Of a DNA stretch of 64,000 bases, positions 24,486-36,471 are shown in pieces. Positions within the stretch are counted from its first letter, which is position 1. The number at the start of each line of letters is the position of its first letter. The stretch covers positions 8,246,001 through 8,310,000 of the forward strand of contig OX388322.1 of the NCBI GenBank assembly GCA_947579605.1. The letters are read 5' to 3'. The translations under genes were made by a program, and so were the position numbers. The DNA is from Athripsodes cinereus. Taxonomy: Eukaryota; Arthropoda; Insecta; Trichoptera; Leptoceridae. The notes under the pieces were generated by a model. The model made no database searches, had not been told where the DNA came from, and saw only the letters and a list, made by a program, of their open reading frames with translations.

Positions 24486-25212
24486 TCTTAATCTAATGAA
24501 GTCGAAGAAAGAAGTAGAGTTTGCATGCATACTAAGAACAAGATCTGATGGTAATATAAGGGAGCCTGTTTAGTCTACACCTATTGGAGACGTCTCGCAT
24601 TGTTATCTTAGGTACTTATTTACAAGTATAATATTACTGGTAATGGAAAAGCATTCCGCAATAAATGAGATATTTCTTCCCAATAATATTCCAGTATTCA
24701 TTATGGATTGATAAACTGAAATATTAAATAAAAAAGACTTTCGATACATGGAATTATTCCTACAGTATAAATATTCTTATCTATTTAAGCGAACTTCTAA
24801 TAACATGGCAACTGGTATTATTGTGACTCAAATTAATTAGTATTTTTAAATAAATATAGCCAAAAATCTCTGAGCGATGCCGGGTTTCACGACAGTGTGA
24901 ATGATAACATGATTCGCATTCATTATCTTAGATTACTTATACACACATTATGTATATTCAATGTAATATTATGGGTATGTAAGTATGTACCGTAAAGATT
25001 GTGAGGAAACTCAGAATTCAGCATTAGTACCATATACCAAGCGTGTTTCGTTATTATTTGAAAAATGTACGTCATGATCAGATAGAGGAGATGTTTACGG
25101 TTTATTTGAGTTGTAATATTTTTATATGTACATATTATTATTGGGATTATGTACCGTGAAGACATTATTATGGTGGATTAAATAATTAAGGAGATACACA
25201 CAAATTACTTAC
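24486..25212. other. Unannotated AT-rich sequence
   Basis: No feature recognised. Confidence 0.3.
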
Positions 25213-25253
25213 TAACAGCGGCGTGTCTATAGTCTTCATATTGAGTAAGCCCG
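25213..25253 (-). CDS. Weak exon candidate
   Basis: The minus strand reads TGLLNMKTIDTPLL immediately before a perfect GTAAGT donor (25212-25207). The acceptor side is A/T-rich and unclear (possible AG near 25254). No domain is recognisable and the stretch is too short for a firm call. Confidence 0.2.
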
Positions 25254-26097
25254 TCTTCGATACAAATTTATGAAATACATATAATATATATATAAAAATC
25301 ACAAAAATCTAATTTAATTATAAAAATAATAAAATCTGCAAAAATTATGTAACTTCATATTATAACGGTCACCTATCCACGTACTGCCGGACCAATATTG
25401 TTCAATTTCGCTGATCGGATGAAAACTGCATCATCGGACTATATCGTATCTAAATCGCGAGTAAGTGTACCTATAACGGGTATTTCATCGGAGAGTGTGG
25501 TTATATTTTTAATTGCGTTATTTTTGCTTAGTTATTTAATTATCTTATTTTTCTTAGTTATTTAATTGTGTTATTTGTCTTATTTTTCTTAGTATTGCCC
25601 CAGAACAGATTTTGGTTTAGTGGGTCAATATATTCCAAAATGATGTTTTTATGTTATTTTTGTATGTATTTTTTTTGGAAAATAAATAAATAAATATTAC
25701 CGTGTACAAATAACAGCGTTAGTTGATGAGCGAGACAGAAATAAAACACAAATAAGCTCCACTTGCAACCACATGTGCAAGCGATACAAACGCAATGTGT
25801 TATTTCTTACTTTTCTTTATCATAAGCACAGCTGCACCAAGATGCGCCGAGCGCTAATGTTAATAACGGACGTACTTACACAGGCTCGCGCGAAATTTAA
25901 AATACTCCAACCTTTATTGCGTAAACTTAATCATCTTTTTAATATTCAGAAGCATAAAAAACTCACGTAAACTCGACTTTTGGTCGTGTATGGAAGACAC
26001 GTCATTGCTTAATAACCAGAAAAAAAAAACATAATGGCTACAAATATGGTGGATTCTAATAAAGCTATGTAGTCTACTGCTAAGGAATTATGTACTA
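25254..26097 (+). other. AT-rich DNA with a LINE tail
   Basis: At about 25600-25700 a sequence with GCCCCAGAACAG ends in AAATAAATAAATATT. This looks like the 3' UTR and tail of an old plus-strand LINE of unknown family. Nothing else recognised. Confidence 0.4.
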
Positions 26098-26404
26098 TAC
26101 TATACCCTCACGCCGTGTCCCAAGTGGGGTAGGCAGAGAGAACGGAACGCCAAAACAGATCTATCTTTACACACTTCCTTCGCTTCCTCCACGTTCATAC
26201 AGTTTCTCATACACGCACGTCGGTTCCTCTTACTCAACACGCGGCCGTCCTTGAGAATTTGATCCACGTGATCAAGCCACGTGGTTCTCGGACGCCCGCG
26301 TTTCCTCACACCCTTTCTTTCAGATAAGTATATCCTCTTTGTCATTCTTACCTCGTTCATTCGTTCAACATGCCCAAACCACCGTAGTTTATTCACGCGG
26401 ATTC
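26098..26404 (-). pseudogene. RTE-clade LINE 3' end, second subfamily
   Basis: The minus frame encodes MNKLRWFGHVERMNEVRMTK, then RKGVRKRGRPRTTWLDHVDQ and MRNCMNVEEAKEVCKDR, equivalent to the last about 100 residues of the RTE pol at 3386-4612. A frameshift follows CKDR. The insertion is bounded by TGTACTA (26091-26097 and 26405-26411), a probable 7-bp TSD. Its 3' end, TGCCTACCCCACTTGGGACA then CGGCGTGAGGGTATA, is nearly that of the (TAG)n-tailed SINE family. Confidence 0.8.
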
Positions 26405-26547
26405 TGTACTAAGTAAACTAAATAAAAGATAACGCATGCAGAATAGGTAACCCTAAGATTCTCTGTACTGTAGTTCTAGAATGGTAGAGAACATTTGCAA
26501 AATATTTTTATTTTTCAATAACGAATAATATGTAATTACTATACACT

Positions 26548-26643
26548 GTTCGGATGTAAGACTATTGGAATGTTTTTATCACTTACATGTTTATATTTAT
26601 ATGTCTTTCATCTGTTGTGTACCATGTAAATGAATAAATAAAT
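26548..26643 (+). mobile_element. 3' end of the Jockey/CR1-like LINE carried by the hAT composite
   Basis: From TGTAAGACTATTGGAATGTT to GTGTACCATGTAAATG this is nearly identical to the LINE 3' end inside the elements at 49016-51079 and 54990-59283. Here it ends in a clean AATAAATAAATAA tail. It is an ordinary, heavily 5'-truncated retrotransposition product and fixes the true 3' end of that LINE family. Confidence 0.8.
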
Positions 26644-27875
26644 AAGGAATAATAAGAACTATTCTGAAATAAGTCTATTTTTGTGCGAGATAATTTTACA
26701 GGTATTCTGAGTTTGTTTTGCGAGTACTTTTTTTAGTTAAGAGGGATCAAACTAAGAACAGGGAACTCGTTTGATATTATCTATCACAAAGAGCACAATA
26801 AGAAATGAAATATAATGTAAGATTTATTACAGTTAAGACTAGCCATTATATTTCACGGCACATACCAGAGAACATTAGCTGACAATAAAGAGAAACATTA
26901 ACAATACTAATGATAATAAAACTCACCAAGGAAAAACATTCAAACAATAAGAGAAAAATTTCTAGAAGACAATATTTCAGAAAAAGTACTTCACTTATAT
27001 GAACCCTGACTAAATTTTTGTACATTCTGTTATGTATCTGGACATCAGCATTGCTAAAGTGTGATTGTGATTAATTTTGTATTATTTAATGATAAAATAT
27101 GGTTGTGAAAAGTTACTTAACTAGTAATCTACAAATAATAATCGTAAATTTAGGAATGGGTATTATATTACGTAAAGCTTTAGGTGATTCTATTTCACTG
27201 ATCACCTTCAGTCGAGAATGTTCATAAACGTTCAAATATTTTCGGTAGCTATTTGCGGTAAGTATATAACTGATGTCATAAACTTAAGTATAAGGTTCTA
27301 GAAATTCCTAACTATAATACATATCTACGTACATCTACAGAAGTAGAACTGACTTTCTATGGCATTTTTATAAGCCGTAACGAAAGCATAAAACAAAAAA
27401 GGCTAGTTTTTAAGGTTATGGGGTTGGTTTTGATGACCGTCCATAACATTTTATATATAAATATATAATGGATCATTTCACTACCTCCCTGATATGGTAA
27501 AACTTTCATATCCAATGTTGCGTAAGTACATCTTGTTGTAGGTAACAATAAACCAAGTTTGATAACTACCAACAACGTGGTACAGGTACATGAAGAGATG
27601 GAACGACGCTGTGACAAAATAATAGGTAACTTCATTAGAATTAGTTAGTAATCTGAGACTGCCTATGAATTTAAATATAACGTATAAACTAAGTTTCATA
27701 AATGTAAGTTTATAATTTACACATAAATACCCTACAGTGCATTACTTCTACCTTATTTAACACAATATATCTTGTAGAATCTATACTTAAATTCAAACAA
27801 TGAAAACCGCAACAACCAAAGCGATAAAATATACGAGTTATACAGTATCATTATAAATCGATAAGTCTGTCATCT
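26644..27875. other. Unannotated AT-rich sequence
   Basis: Two overlapping minus frames of 72-92 codons (27357-27699) have no conserved content. No repeat structure recognised. Confidence 0.3.
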
Positions 27876-28015
27876 ATACAATACCCTCAAACCGTAACAC
27901 AAGTGTGGTAGGCATAGAGAACGGAACGCCATACACCTCCATCCCTACATAATTCTTTCGCTTCATTCACATTCATACAATTTCTCATATTATACGCACG
28001 TCAATTTCTCTTACG
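27876..28015 (-). pseudogene. RTE-clade LINE 3' end, diverged
   Basis: In reverse complement it carries GGCGTTCCGTTCTCTATGCC and the ACCACACTTGTGTTACGG version of the shared 3' end, as at 26098-26404, with more substitutions. It stops after about 140 bp. Confidence 0.6.
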
Positions 28016-28960
28016 CCAACGACAATATGTGTAGACATAGTTCATAATATAATAATTTATAAAATAAATCTAAATTCCAAGACGGATCATTATTCATTGC
28101 GGAGTTTTCAGTAGGGACTACTTGAATAACTGTCAAAAGAAAATTTAAAATAAAGGGAACGAGGGTACGGTAGGCTTAACTTGACATTGTGAAAGTACTG
28201 TAACTTTTCAACATGCACTAAAGTTACGATAATATTCGAAAAGTCACTCCAATTTTCGCCATATTAATTATAATAATAATTCTCTGACGCTATTTACGTC
28301 GCTCGTTACGTTAACAAAAACGTGTCTTTCTAACACCCAACATCTTGCAGAAGACACGTCGTGCTACGAAGGTAAAGGTTATGTAAGTGACCGACAATTA
28401 ATCGGCGACATTGACATTGTGAAGGGCGTACTATATAATGTGTCGTACGTAATAATCAATTATCAAATGTATTCATCATACAGACAGTACTTAAAATATA
28501 CTAATGATATTAATAGGAAAACACGAAGTACGTCGATTTAGTATAGACAAAGGAGCTAGCCACTCTGTAATCATATACTAGATACCTAATAAATGAGTTG
28601 GTTAGTAGTACTAAGTACAGAAAGTAGTTATACATAGTACACTCAATAACAGGGTTGAAGTTCTGGCAATTTATACCTACATATAATATAACATTATAGT
28701 ATGGATGGCGTGTGGTGATTCTGTATATCTATAGGCCGTCACGGTCCCGAAGGAATAGTAATGTGGTTATTTTAAAGTATTATACCTCTATGTATGTAGA
28801 TACTTTAGTGGTGTAATAAAGTGATAACGTCTTTTCCAACGTTCAGAGTCAGCAAGTTTAAATGTTCGTGCTCGTAGAAAAAATTGTGTTAAAAGCAAGA
28901 AATACGTTGACACGTGCCACATTAATTCACTCTGCGGACATTAACGTAGACATCCGAGTA
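28016..28960. other. Unannotated AT-rich sequence
   Basis: No gene or repeat recognised. Confidence 0.3.
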
Positions 28961-29105
28961 AGTACTTCACGGAAAAATAAATCTCTCACTTTTTTCTGTA
29001 GTTTTCGAGTATTCTGTAAAAAGATATTCAACATCTTAGATTCAGCGATGAGGTATGCCCCACATCCTGAATGTCCTAACATTTTATTGCACGGAACATA
29101 AAATG
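28961..29105 (+). mobile_element. (TAG)n-tailed SINE, diverged, 3'-incomplete
   Basis: Family blocks in order: TAGTTTTCGAGTATTCTGTA, TTCAGCGATGAGG, CCACATCCTGAATGTC and TTGCACGG. It ends before the ACCCCACTTGTGGG block. The frame over it is accidental. Confidence 0.7.
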
Positions 29106-30394
29106 CAAATGCTCCACATGGACTACAACATTATTATGATATGTGATCAAAATGAAAAAAAAGAAGTTTTTAATTTCCTACACTTTCATAATTTGATCAT
29201 TTTTAATGCCTATGTACCTACCAACTTTCTATTGAAGTATTACGATTTTTTAAATTTGAATTTGAAAATAAGAATCCAAGAATTCGATTTCCAACAGAAT
29301 AATCCAGCAAACTATATTCTCCGCATGTTTAATCGGAGATTCCAGAAGGTTTTCTCGCGTGTGTCGTTCATGCTATTTCATTTTTGTTCGTAATTCTGAT
29401 AAACGTAAGCCAATATACAGCTTCTCTACAACGATGTGAATAATTTGTTCGTATTTTTCAAGCCTTGTTGTAACCCGGAAAAAAAAAATTTAGTCCAACA
29501 AGATATGTAGCGAAAAACTTCATCCACTATTCAATCAATTACTTCCATTTATATATTATATACGCATTAGTTGCTACGGCATAATACATAGTTATAGAAT
29601 TGATTAAAGTAAAATATATAAATAGTGATAGAGGATTATTTGTAATTTTTCGACGATTCAATAGATTATGCATAATATGTATTTCTTCGTAGATTATATG
29701 TACCGGTAAAAAGGTTGAACGTATTATTCCTTTACAAATAGGTACATCGAACACGAATATAACTTCGGTCGAAACCAGATCATTTAATACTTTTAAAAAG
29801 TAGTAAAATTAAAACTATTTTTGTGTTTTATACATACAATTAACACGAATTTTAACAAAATAAACGACAACTCAATAAGTTAGATATAGATTACTCTATT
29901 TTAAGTCGTTAAAAAAGCAAAGTTTCATTATTAGTAAAAAAATAATACAAAAAAAAAACTCTGATAAAAGTGCAGTATTTATAATTATTATGTGTGCCAG
30001 TGAAAGAAAGTGAATTGCTTCGAAGTCAATGGAACAATCATTGCTTCTAGAAAGACTGACAAAGTATAATAAACTTGTACTTAAGTAGCTCTTTGTTATT
30101 GTGTATAAATGTAAATAAAAGACTGTGTTTTAGCACATTTTTACAATAAATATGATAATAAGAATATTACAAATTATTAATTGTTAAGTACCCATGAAAC
30201 TTGTAAAATATAAAAATATAGTAGAGATAAATTTTAGCAACAGCTGTAATTTGAATAACAAACTAAACAATTTAAAAAAAATGACAATTCCAAAATTCAC
30301 ATGCAATGCTATTAAAGTAACCACACTTTTACCCAATTTCAATAAAGATCAATGAAAGAAATGTGATATTTATCTAATTAATAAATATTATATA
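29106..30394. other. Unannotated AT-rich sequence
   Basis: No feature recognised; very A/T-rich between 29750 and 30400. Confidence 0.3.
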
Positions 30395-30478
30395 TTACAC
30401 TTGCTCAGAAACAAAGTGGTACTTTGTCGTAGACATGCTACGGTGTCTCGTAGATATCGATTTTTCCACACCGGTTAC

Positions 30479-30536
30479 CTGGTCGACGCCCCGAATGCTT
30501 AAAGCGTCCGCACGCGGCGAACTGTCGGAGTGAACT
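30479..30536 (-). promoter_or_regulatory. Candidate TSS and short 5' UTR exon
   Basis: Inside a G+C-rich patch (30430-30600) the minus strand has an initiator-like CCAGTTCAC (A at 30536). About 57 bases of CpG-bearing sequence follow, ending at CCAG|GTAACC (exon end 30479). Arthropod first exons often look like this, but there is no TATA box and no acceptor partner identified. Confidence 0.2.
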
Positions 30537-30953
30537 GGAAAATACCGAAAGGAAAGCGACGCACATTGGGGGATAAAATGAATGAAGGAAAATACGCTTT
30601 CAAGATTCCACATACAAAACTAACATCGTAGAAACCAACATGTAAAAAGAATCGAACGAACAAAAAAGAGATATATTCAAGACGTGCAAATATAAAGACA
30701 CTATGACAAAGTGCTCCAAGGATTCAGTAAAATTTCAATGAAAGGATACTCGCGATAATTTGGGACCTTTTAACCAATTTGGATAAGGGAACACAAAGGA
30801 TGAAACGAATTTATTAATAATTGAATAAAATACATAGAAAAATGTCATGTAAACGATAGGAATAATAATTTTAACCTTGTCTAATGAGAATTATCAAATA
30901 TGTATTAATACGTGTTGTAGACACGGTAGTAAATGGTGAAAATAACGTGCTAG

Positions 30954-31178
30954 CAAATTACGAAGTGCATGCGAATGGACGGACACGTATTATTACAGCT
31001 ACTAGATGTGAAGTCAGAGGGTTTGAGAGAAGTTGTTATTGAAAGAGAAAGTGAAACGGCGATAGCAGAACAAATAAAAACGAGATTAAAAGTGCTAGAT
31101 GATTGTGTGAATAACGATTCCAATTTCGGATATAAAGAAATAACGTTATTTACCCAAGTTGTGTTCCGAGAAAATCAA
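30954..31178 (+). CDS. Candidate protein-coding exon, unknown product
   Basis: 75 codons are open from an AG acceptor (30952-30953) to CAA|GTAGGT; an alternative donor TAC|GTAAGA lies 12 bases on. An in-frame ATG is at 30969. The peptide (MRMDGHVLLQLLDVKSEGLR, then ERESETAIAEQIKTRLKVL, then FGYKEITLFTQVVFRENQ) is acidic/basic mixed, amphipathic and non-repetitive. Codon use is far from the A/T background. The DGHVLLQL...R..I...L pattern is reminiscent of the second half of a SAM-type helical domain, but this is only a resemblance. No LINE or transposase motif is present. The polypyrimidine tract is poor, which lowers confidence. Confidence 0.45.
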
Positions 31179-31190
31179 GTAGGTACTTAC

Positions 31191-32723
31191 GTAAGAACGT
31201 TGAAGATTATATTTTCTTGGAATACAACAATGTTTATTTTATCTCAATTTATTACCTAAACATTAATATAATAATACCTTAGAAACGCCCGAGACGTCAA
31301 TCACTAAACATCTATTTGAATCACCTCAAATCTTTGAAATTCTACCACATTAAATTGTCAACATAAAACCTTTTGAAACCTTCATTAATGTATTTGTCGG
31401 CCTTATGCTTTTTTAAAGATATTTTCTTGACCATTGTAAAGCCTACGGATGTCACGAGTAATAAAATATGTTGACCGAACAGACAGGTACAAAATTGGAC
31501 TATTCTTAGGTCACATTAACTAACTCCTCTGGACTATTATTTTCATGATCTAAATATACATTACTGGTTTAAAAACATATTTTGATTCAAGTCTTCGTGT
31601 AGCATGATGTGGTGACGGCGAAAGTAGTTTGTAAGGACAGGTCGCTTTGTCATTCAATTATCTCTTGGCGAATCTCACAAGGATAGCGAGATATATGAAT
31701 ATTTTGTTCATTGCTTCGTGCCATTCTGCCTCGTAGAAATAATGTGAGGATGAAGGTAATACAGAATACTGTTATGTCTAACAATACAATAAACATTCGC
31801 AGTTAGAGATTAAGGTGTTGACAAAAAGAGAAAAAACGGTGTGAGAATTTAATAACGTTACTGTAGGATTGATGGGTGATTACGCTGATAGCTGTAGTAT
31901 GCAATGTCTCTGATACTGTGTATATAATTAATGATATCTATATTTCGTGCTTAACCTCAGATATTACAGATATTATTATTCCACATCTCATTTATTTAAC
32001 AAAATTATACTGGGGTCCACATTTTGAATATAACATAACATAAATAAAATATTTAATACAACATCAAATAACGATAAAAATTTAAATAATAATGAAATAT
32101 TTAGATCAATTTATATATAAAATTTAGATCATCAACATAATTTGAATTAATTCTCTCATGATGTCCTATGAAAAAAAAATACAATCATGGGGGATACAGG
32201 ATACAGGGATAAAAACCTTCTAACAATCGAGTTGGACGATAGTTGGACAGCTTTCTGCATGGTATATTTGAGCCTGTGGTATATTTGTGTATTATTATAA
32301 CGTGTATAATGTGCGCAAGTTTAATCACGTTGTATTACGAGATACAATATTAAATAATTATCATCTTGCTAAGTGTTATGAAAAAGTAGGTTGTAATATA
32401 AATTTATGTCAACGCTTCTTTTAATTGAATCCTTTATGATTCGGGATTACCATTTTGAAAGTATGTGGTATTTAATATTTCCCTTTAGGCACTTTGTACG
32501 GTATACTTAAACATTAGGGGGGGTTTTTCTCCTGGATGTTTCAAAGGTTGAGCCTGTGAAGTATACTGCATAAAATGAATTAGACTTACTCTGGATGGTT
32601 TTCTCATACAACTTAATAGGTACACCTATAACAATCGGGTCTCTGGAGGCTCCCAACTTTTTCAAATATACTTAGAGTATAGTGTTCCCTGTGCTAAAAA
32701 GCAATTTAAATAACACCGTAAAG
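31191..32723. other. Unannotated AT-rich sequence
   Basis: If 30954-31178 is an exon, this is its downstream intron. No feature recognised. Confidence 0.3.
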
Positions 32724-32930
32724 TCCGCGGGAAACAATAGATTTCCCTCGTTTCTGAAACTTTTCGAGTTCCTTGTAAGACATTAAGCATCATCAATTCA
32801 GCGATGAGGAATGCCACCGTCCGGAATTTCTTATTTATTATTACCTCACATAGGACGATCTGCACACTAGTATTCAGTAAGTCTACTGGCTACCCCACTT
32901 AGGGGAATTCCATGATGGAATATATAGAGG
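32724..32930 (+). mobile_element. (TAG)n-tailed SINE, old copy
   Basis: Blocks in order: CCGCGGGAAACAATAGATTT, TTTTCGAGTTCCTTGTAA, TTCAGCGATGAGGAATGCCA, CTGGCTACCCCACTTAGGGG and CCATGATGGAATATA. The tail has decayed. Confidence 0.75.
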
Positions 32931-33299
32931 TCACACGTATACGACACCATGTTACATAACTAACCCAACATTAGAGATAAGTGAATCATTAAAAAGAGGC
33001 CAATGTGTCAAAATAATTTTCAGACACAACCAAATATTACTATTGCCTTTATTTATCATCATAATGTGAGTACCTACGTAGCATTGTTTAATTAACAAAC
33101 AGAAGAGATAATGATAATAATTCATTATAAAACGGGTAGTGGTTGGGACGGATATCGGATAGCCGGACATCCGGCGAGATATTAAAGTGGATAAACGAAT
33201 ATTCGGTAATGGTCGTGACGCGTTATTTCGTGTGGAGTAAGATAAGTGAAAGAATACATTTGAAATGGATTTGGGGCATATCTACTTAAAAACAAGTAC

Positions 33300-33455
33300 A
33301 ATCTGCCACTTGACATCAGTTCAGCGAATGAACAAGAATCCTGAGAGGGAAGAATGTGTTTCAACTAGCTCAAGAATGGGAGGCCTATGCCAGAGTGGTA
33401 GCTGATACTGGGAGGACCAAAGATGGCACACAACGAAGAATAGTGTATTTATAAC
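33300..33455 (+). pseudogene. Possible LINE pol C-terminal scrap
   Basis: A short frame reads FQLAQEWEAYARVVADTGRT and DGTQRRIVYL before a stop. The Trp-x-x-x-x-x-x-Val spacing resembles the last residues of some LINE polyproteins. No tail or TSD seen, so the assignment is weak. Confidence 0.25.
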
Positions 33456-33811
33456 GAAGTTTCAATATAAATTAATTTCCCCTGTTTTGATGTTTTTCCG
33501 AATATAATGTCTATCCGATATTCGGCCGAACAGCTTTAAAAGTTTTTTCTATAATACTTAATAATAATAATCATCATAAAATCACTCATTACCAATGTAC
33601 GTATATACGCTGACGACACCGTGGACTTAAAATATTATTAATGAACATCAAATATTTACCTTACATTATTATATTCATCGCTGTACAATATACTTATTTA
33701 TACGATGTGTCTAATTACCCCAAGAAATAAAAGTTATCTAATTTTTTCACAAAATTTATTAAAGTAAAGCAAGAACAATTATTATACTTTGACAAGCGAG
33801 AAGATTTTCTT

Positions 33812-34045
33812 TAGTGTATTCTCCGGCAAAGAATAGATTTGCCACTCTTTTCTGTAATATTTCAAATGTCGTGTAAAAAAGTTAGGTGTAAGTAAAATAT
33901 CACGATTAAGACATTTAACATCTCCAATCACCACCAATACGGAATGTCTTATTTTCATTGACACGGAAAGTAGACCTGCATGTTTATTTCTTGCAGTTAG
34001 TCTACTGATAGTCCCACATGTGGGAGATGTCTTGATGATATAATA
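33812..34045 (+). mobile_element. (TAG)n-tailed SINE, old copy
   Basis: Blocks: CCGGCAAAGAATAGATTTGC, CTGTAATATTTCAAATGTCG, GAATGTCTTATTTTCATTGA, GACCTGCATGTTTATTTCTT and TCCCACATGTGGGAGATGTC, ending with GATGATATAATA. About full length, with many changes. Confidence 0.75.
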
Positions 34046-35569
34046 TTAAAAGCTAGCTTTTGTCTTAGACCATCACTCTCACTTCAAATTTTCAAGGACC
34101 AACAAAAAAGCTGAAGTTCTAAGCAAAAGCATGGTGTAGACAGTATCATATAGATTACTTCCATAAAAACAAAAGCTTAAACAAAACAATCGGCTTCTTT
34201 ATTCTATTTTATGGGAATATTTAATTCATGTTTAACAACATCCCAAGCAAAAAGGTCTGCGATAAATAAACCTCGATAATGTTTTTCATTTCTCCGAAGG
34301 CGGGCGGATTTTAATATTGACAATAAAAAAATATAACAAAACCTTTTTTCTACAAAAAAAATCTCGTTCAACTGCTTTGTACAATTCCCACACCTCGAAA
34401 TTATAGTATATAGTAGGTACTTATTTAAATTAAATGAAAGTCGAGAAACTTAAAAAGGTCGACACTAAGTAGCTCAATAATCCCACCAGTCATGCAATAA
34501 AAAATACTCAATACAATTGAAAACATACTAGGAAAGTATATAAAATTTAATTTAAATTATGGAAGAAGTTCGGAAAAGTGGAAATCTGCTCCGCCCACTT
34601 CTTAAAAGCCAGACTAAAGATAAGGCGGTTTTAAAATTGTTGTACAAAAACGAGGAAATCATTATTAACATTTATGTGTGTGGGTACCAAATTACCAAAT
34701 TCTGAAAACTGATATAAAAAGATCCACACATACACACACACATCAATAACAAATCAGTCAGATAGAAACGGAACATTCTTTCAACTGCTGTTAAAATAAC
34801 ACTGAAAATATTTTTGAAACACAAAAAGCACCTCAAATATATTATGAGAATAATACACGTTTATAATAGGAATACAAAAATGTTTGTCATCTTAAATTTC
34901 ACAAGTAAGAAAGCAAAAAAATGTCTTCGGCAAAATAAAAATGCTGTGCACTTGGAAAAATACCGATTAAATAAATTGTAAAGGAGCCAACATGAGAGAT
35001 TTATTGTTTATCCGAATGTCGCGACTTTGTGAAGAATTTATGGAAAGAGATTCCTGACTGGAATTCACTAATACTCGTAGATCTACGGCCTACTCTTTTC
35101 AGAAACTCAATTTTTATTCTTAACCACAACACTGGAGGCGCTGAGATCAACGATTTTACAACATCGATATTGATTTACCATACATAGATTGAAGTGCTTC
35201 AAAAGAATCAAAACTACAAAGATTATTTTAATTTAGATCAATTTTTCAATTTGTCTTAGTCAATACACATCAAATTCGACATGAAATTTGCAACATCAAT
35301 GTCATTTGTGTTAGTTGGTACGTTGGTAGCCAAATTGAAGTGTTTCGAGCCTCTGAGTGCAAAATTCGTATCCAACCTACTTCAGCTTCATATTTCTTAG
35401 TGTAATAGTTTGATTACATAATATACTATATTCCATGGTGAGTATTCATTGGAAAAACTACGTTTGAATTTATAATCATTTTCAACGCGCACTTAAGTTG
35501 GGCAACATTATAAGATGCAAGAAAATGAAGTATGCATGTAATAATCTTAATTCTTAAATTTCTTAATGT
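34046..35569. other. Unannotated AT-rich sequence
   Basis: No feature recognised beyond a short (CACA)n-type run near 34728. Confidence 0.3.
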
Positions 35570-35582
35570 CATTCCATACATT

Positions 35583-35830
35583 ATCCCGTGGAGCACCCGG
35601 TAAAGAATTGGTCTCCCACTCTTCTCCATAAGTTTTCGAGTGTCCTGTAAAAGACAGGTGTTCGAAAAATAAGACATTTTCCATCTTTAATTCGGCGATG
35701 AGGTTTGCCACCCATCCTGAATGTCTTAATTTTATATTGGCACGGAGAAGACAGCTTGCATGTTTTATATGCAGCTGGTCTGCTGGCTACCCCACTCGTG
35801 GGATATGCCGTGATGGTATAGTAGTAGTAG
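35583..35830 (+). mobile_element. (TAG)n-tailed SINE, full length with 13-bp TSD
   Basis: 248-bp reference copy of the family. It begins ATCCCGTGGAGCACCCGGTA, contains TTTTCGAGTGTCCTGTAAAA, GGCGATGAGG, ATTGGCACGGAGAAGACAGC and CTGGCTACCCCACTCGTGGG, and ends GATGGTATAGTAGTAGTAG. The 13-bp repeat CATTCCATACATT lies directly on both sides (35570-35582 and 35831-35843), so this is an intact, recent insertion. There is no open frame of its own. A B-box-like GGTGTTCGAA exists, but a tRNA head is not clear. Its 3' end matches RTE LINEs (see 26098-26404). Confidence 0.9.
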
Positions 35831-35969
35831 CATTCCATACATTCTTACTACTTAGCGACAAGAGGCGCCATTTATCTCGTAATAATCGTAGCTATTTCCA
35901 ACTATCGAAGACATTATAAATTCTAGTAACAAAGAAAAAAAGTGAATCATGAATAAGTAATTAGATATA

Positions 35970-36379
35970 TCACTGTTACGCACACGATCACTCAGACTTT
36001 TACCACACATCCTTCTCAATGATCTCATTTCAACTGCATTTATGCCACTTTCATCCTTCTTTAACTATGTCCACGTCTCACTTGCAAACATAAGTGTTGG
36101 CACTAAGATAGCAGAGTGCACCAACCTTTTAGCTGTGGTGGATATGTTTTTATTTGCAATTATTGGTCGGATTGCACCATTTACCTTATTGGGAGCAACT
36201 TTTCTCCTTTTAATATCGCTTTCACACTTCCCATCTGTCGTGAACAAACTACCTAAGTACATACATTCGTCAACTTGCTCTTACATTTCGTTGTCAATAA
36301 TTACCTGGCATACTGTTCTCTCACTTCCTCTTTCAAAAACCATGATTTTTGTCTTTTTTGCATTCATTCTCAATCCGTT
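35970..36379 (-). pseudogene. Inverted RTE pol segment
   Basis: In reverse complement it encodes the stretch after the RT active site of the 3386-4612 polyprotein. It runs from NGLRMNAKKTKIMVFE through CVYLGSLFTTDGKCESDIKR and ATKRLVHSAILVPTLMFASE-like residues to RRMCGKSLSDRVRN. A few substitutions and stops interrupt it. It is joined head-to-head with its own downstream half at 36472. Confidence 0.85.
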
Positions 36380-36380
36380 G

Positions 36381-36471
36381 TGATATTTTTTTTATTTTTT
36401 TTTATAGATATATCTGGGTTTTGTTATAAACCCAGATACAACCTTATACACCTTTCACAGCAAGCTAAAGC
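36381..36471 (-). mobile_element. tRNA-SINE 3' fragment at the inversion junction
   Basis: The reverse complement AGCTTTAGCTTGCTGTGAAA, then GGTGTATAAGG, then ACAAAACCCAGATATATCT and a poly(A) tail matches the 3' half of the tRNA-derived SINE at 38781-38925. It sits exactly between the two RTE halves and shows no TSD of its own. Confidence 0.8.

Noticed and set aside
35581..35919. Frames on both strands over the SINE at 35583-35830
   Set aside because: They follow the repeat consensus, include the tail and recur at 56732-57018; no coding evidence.
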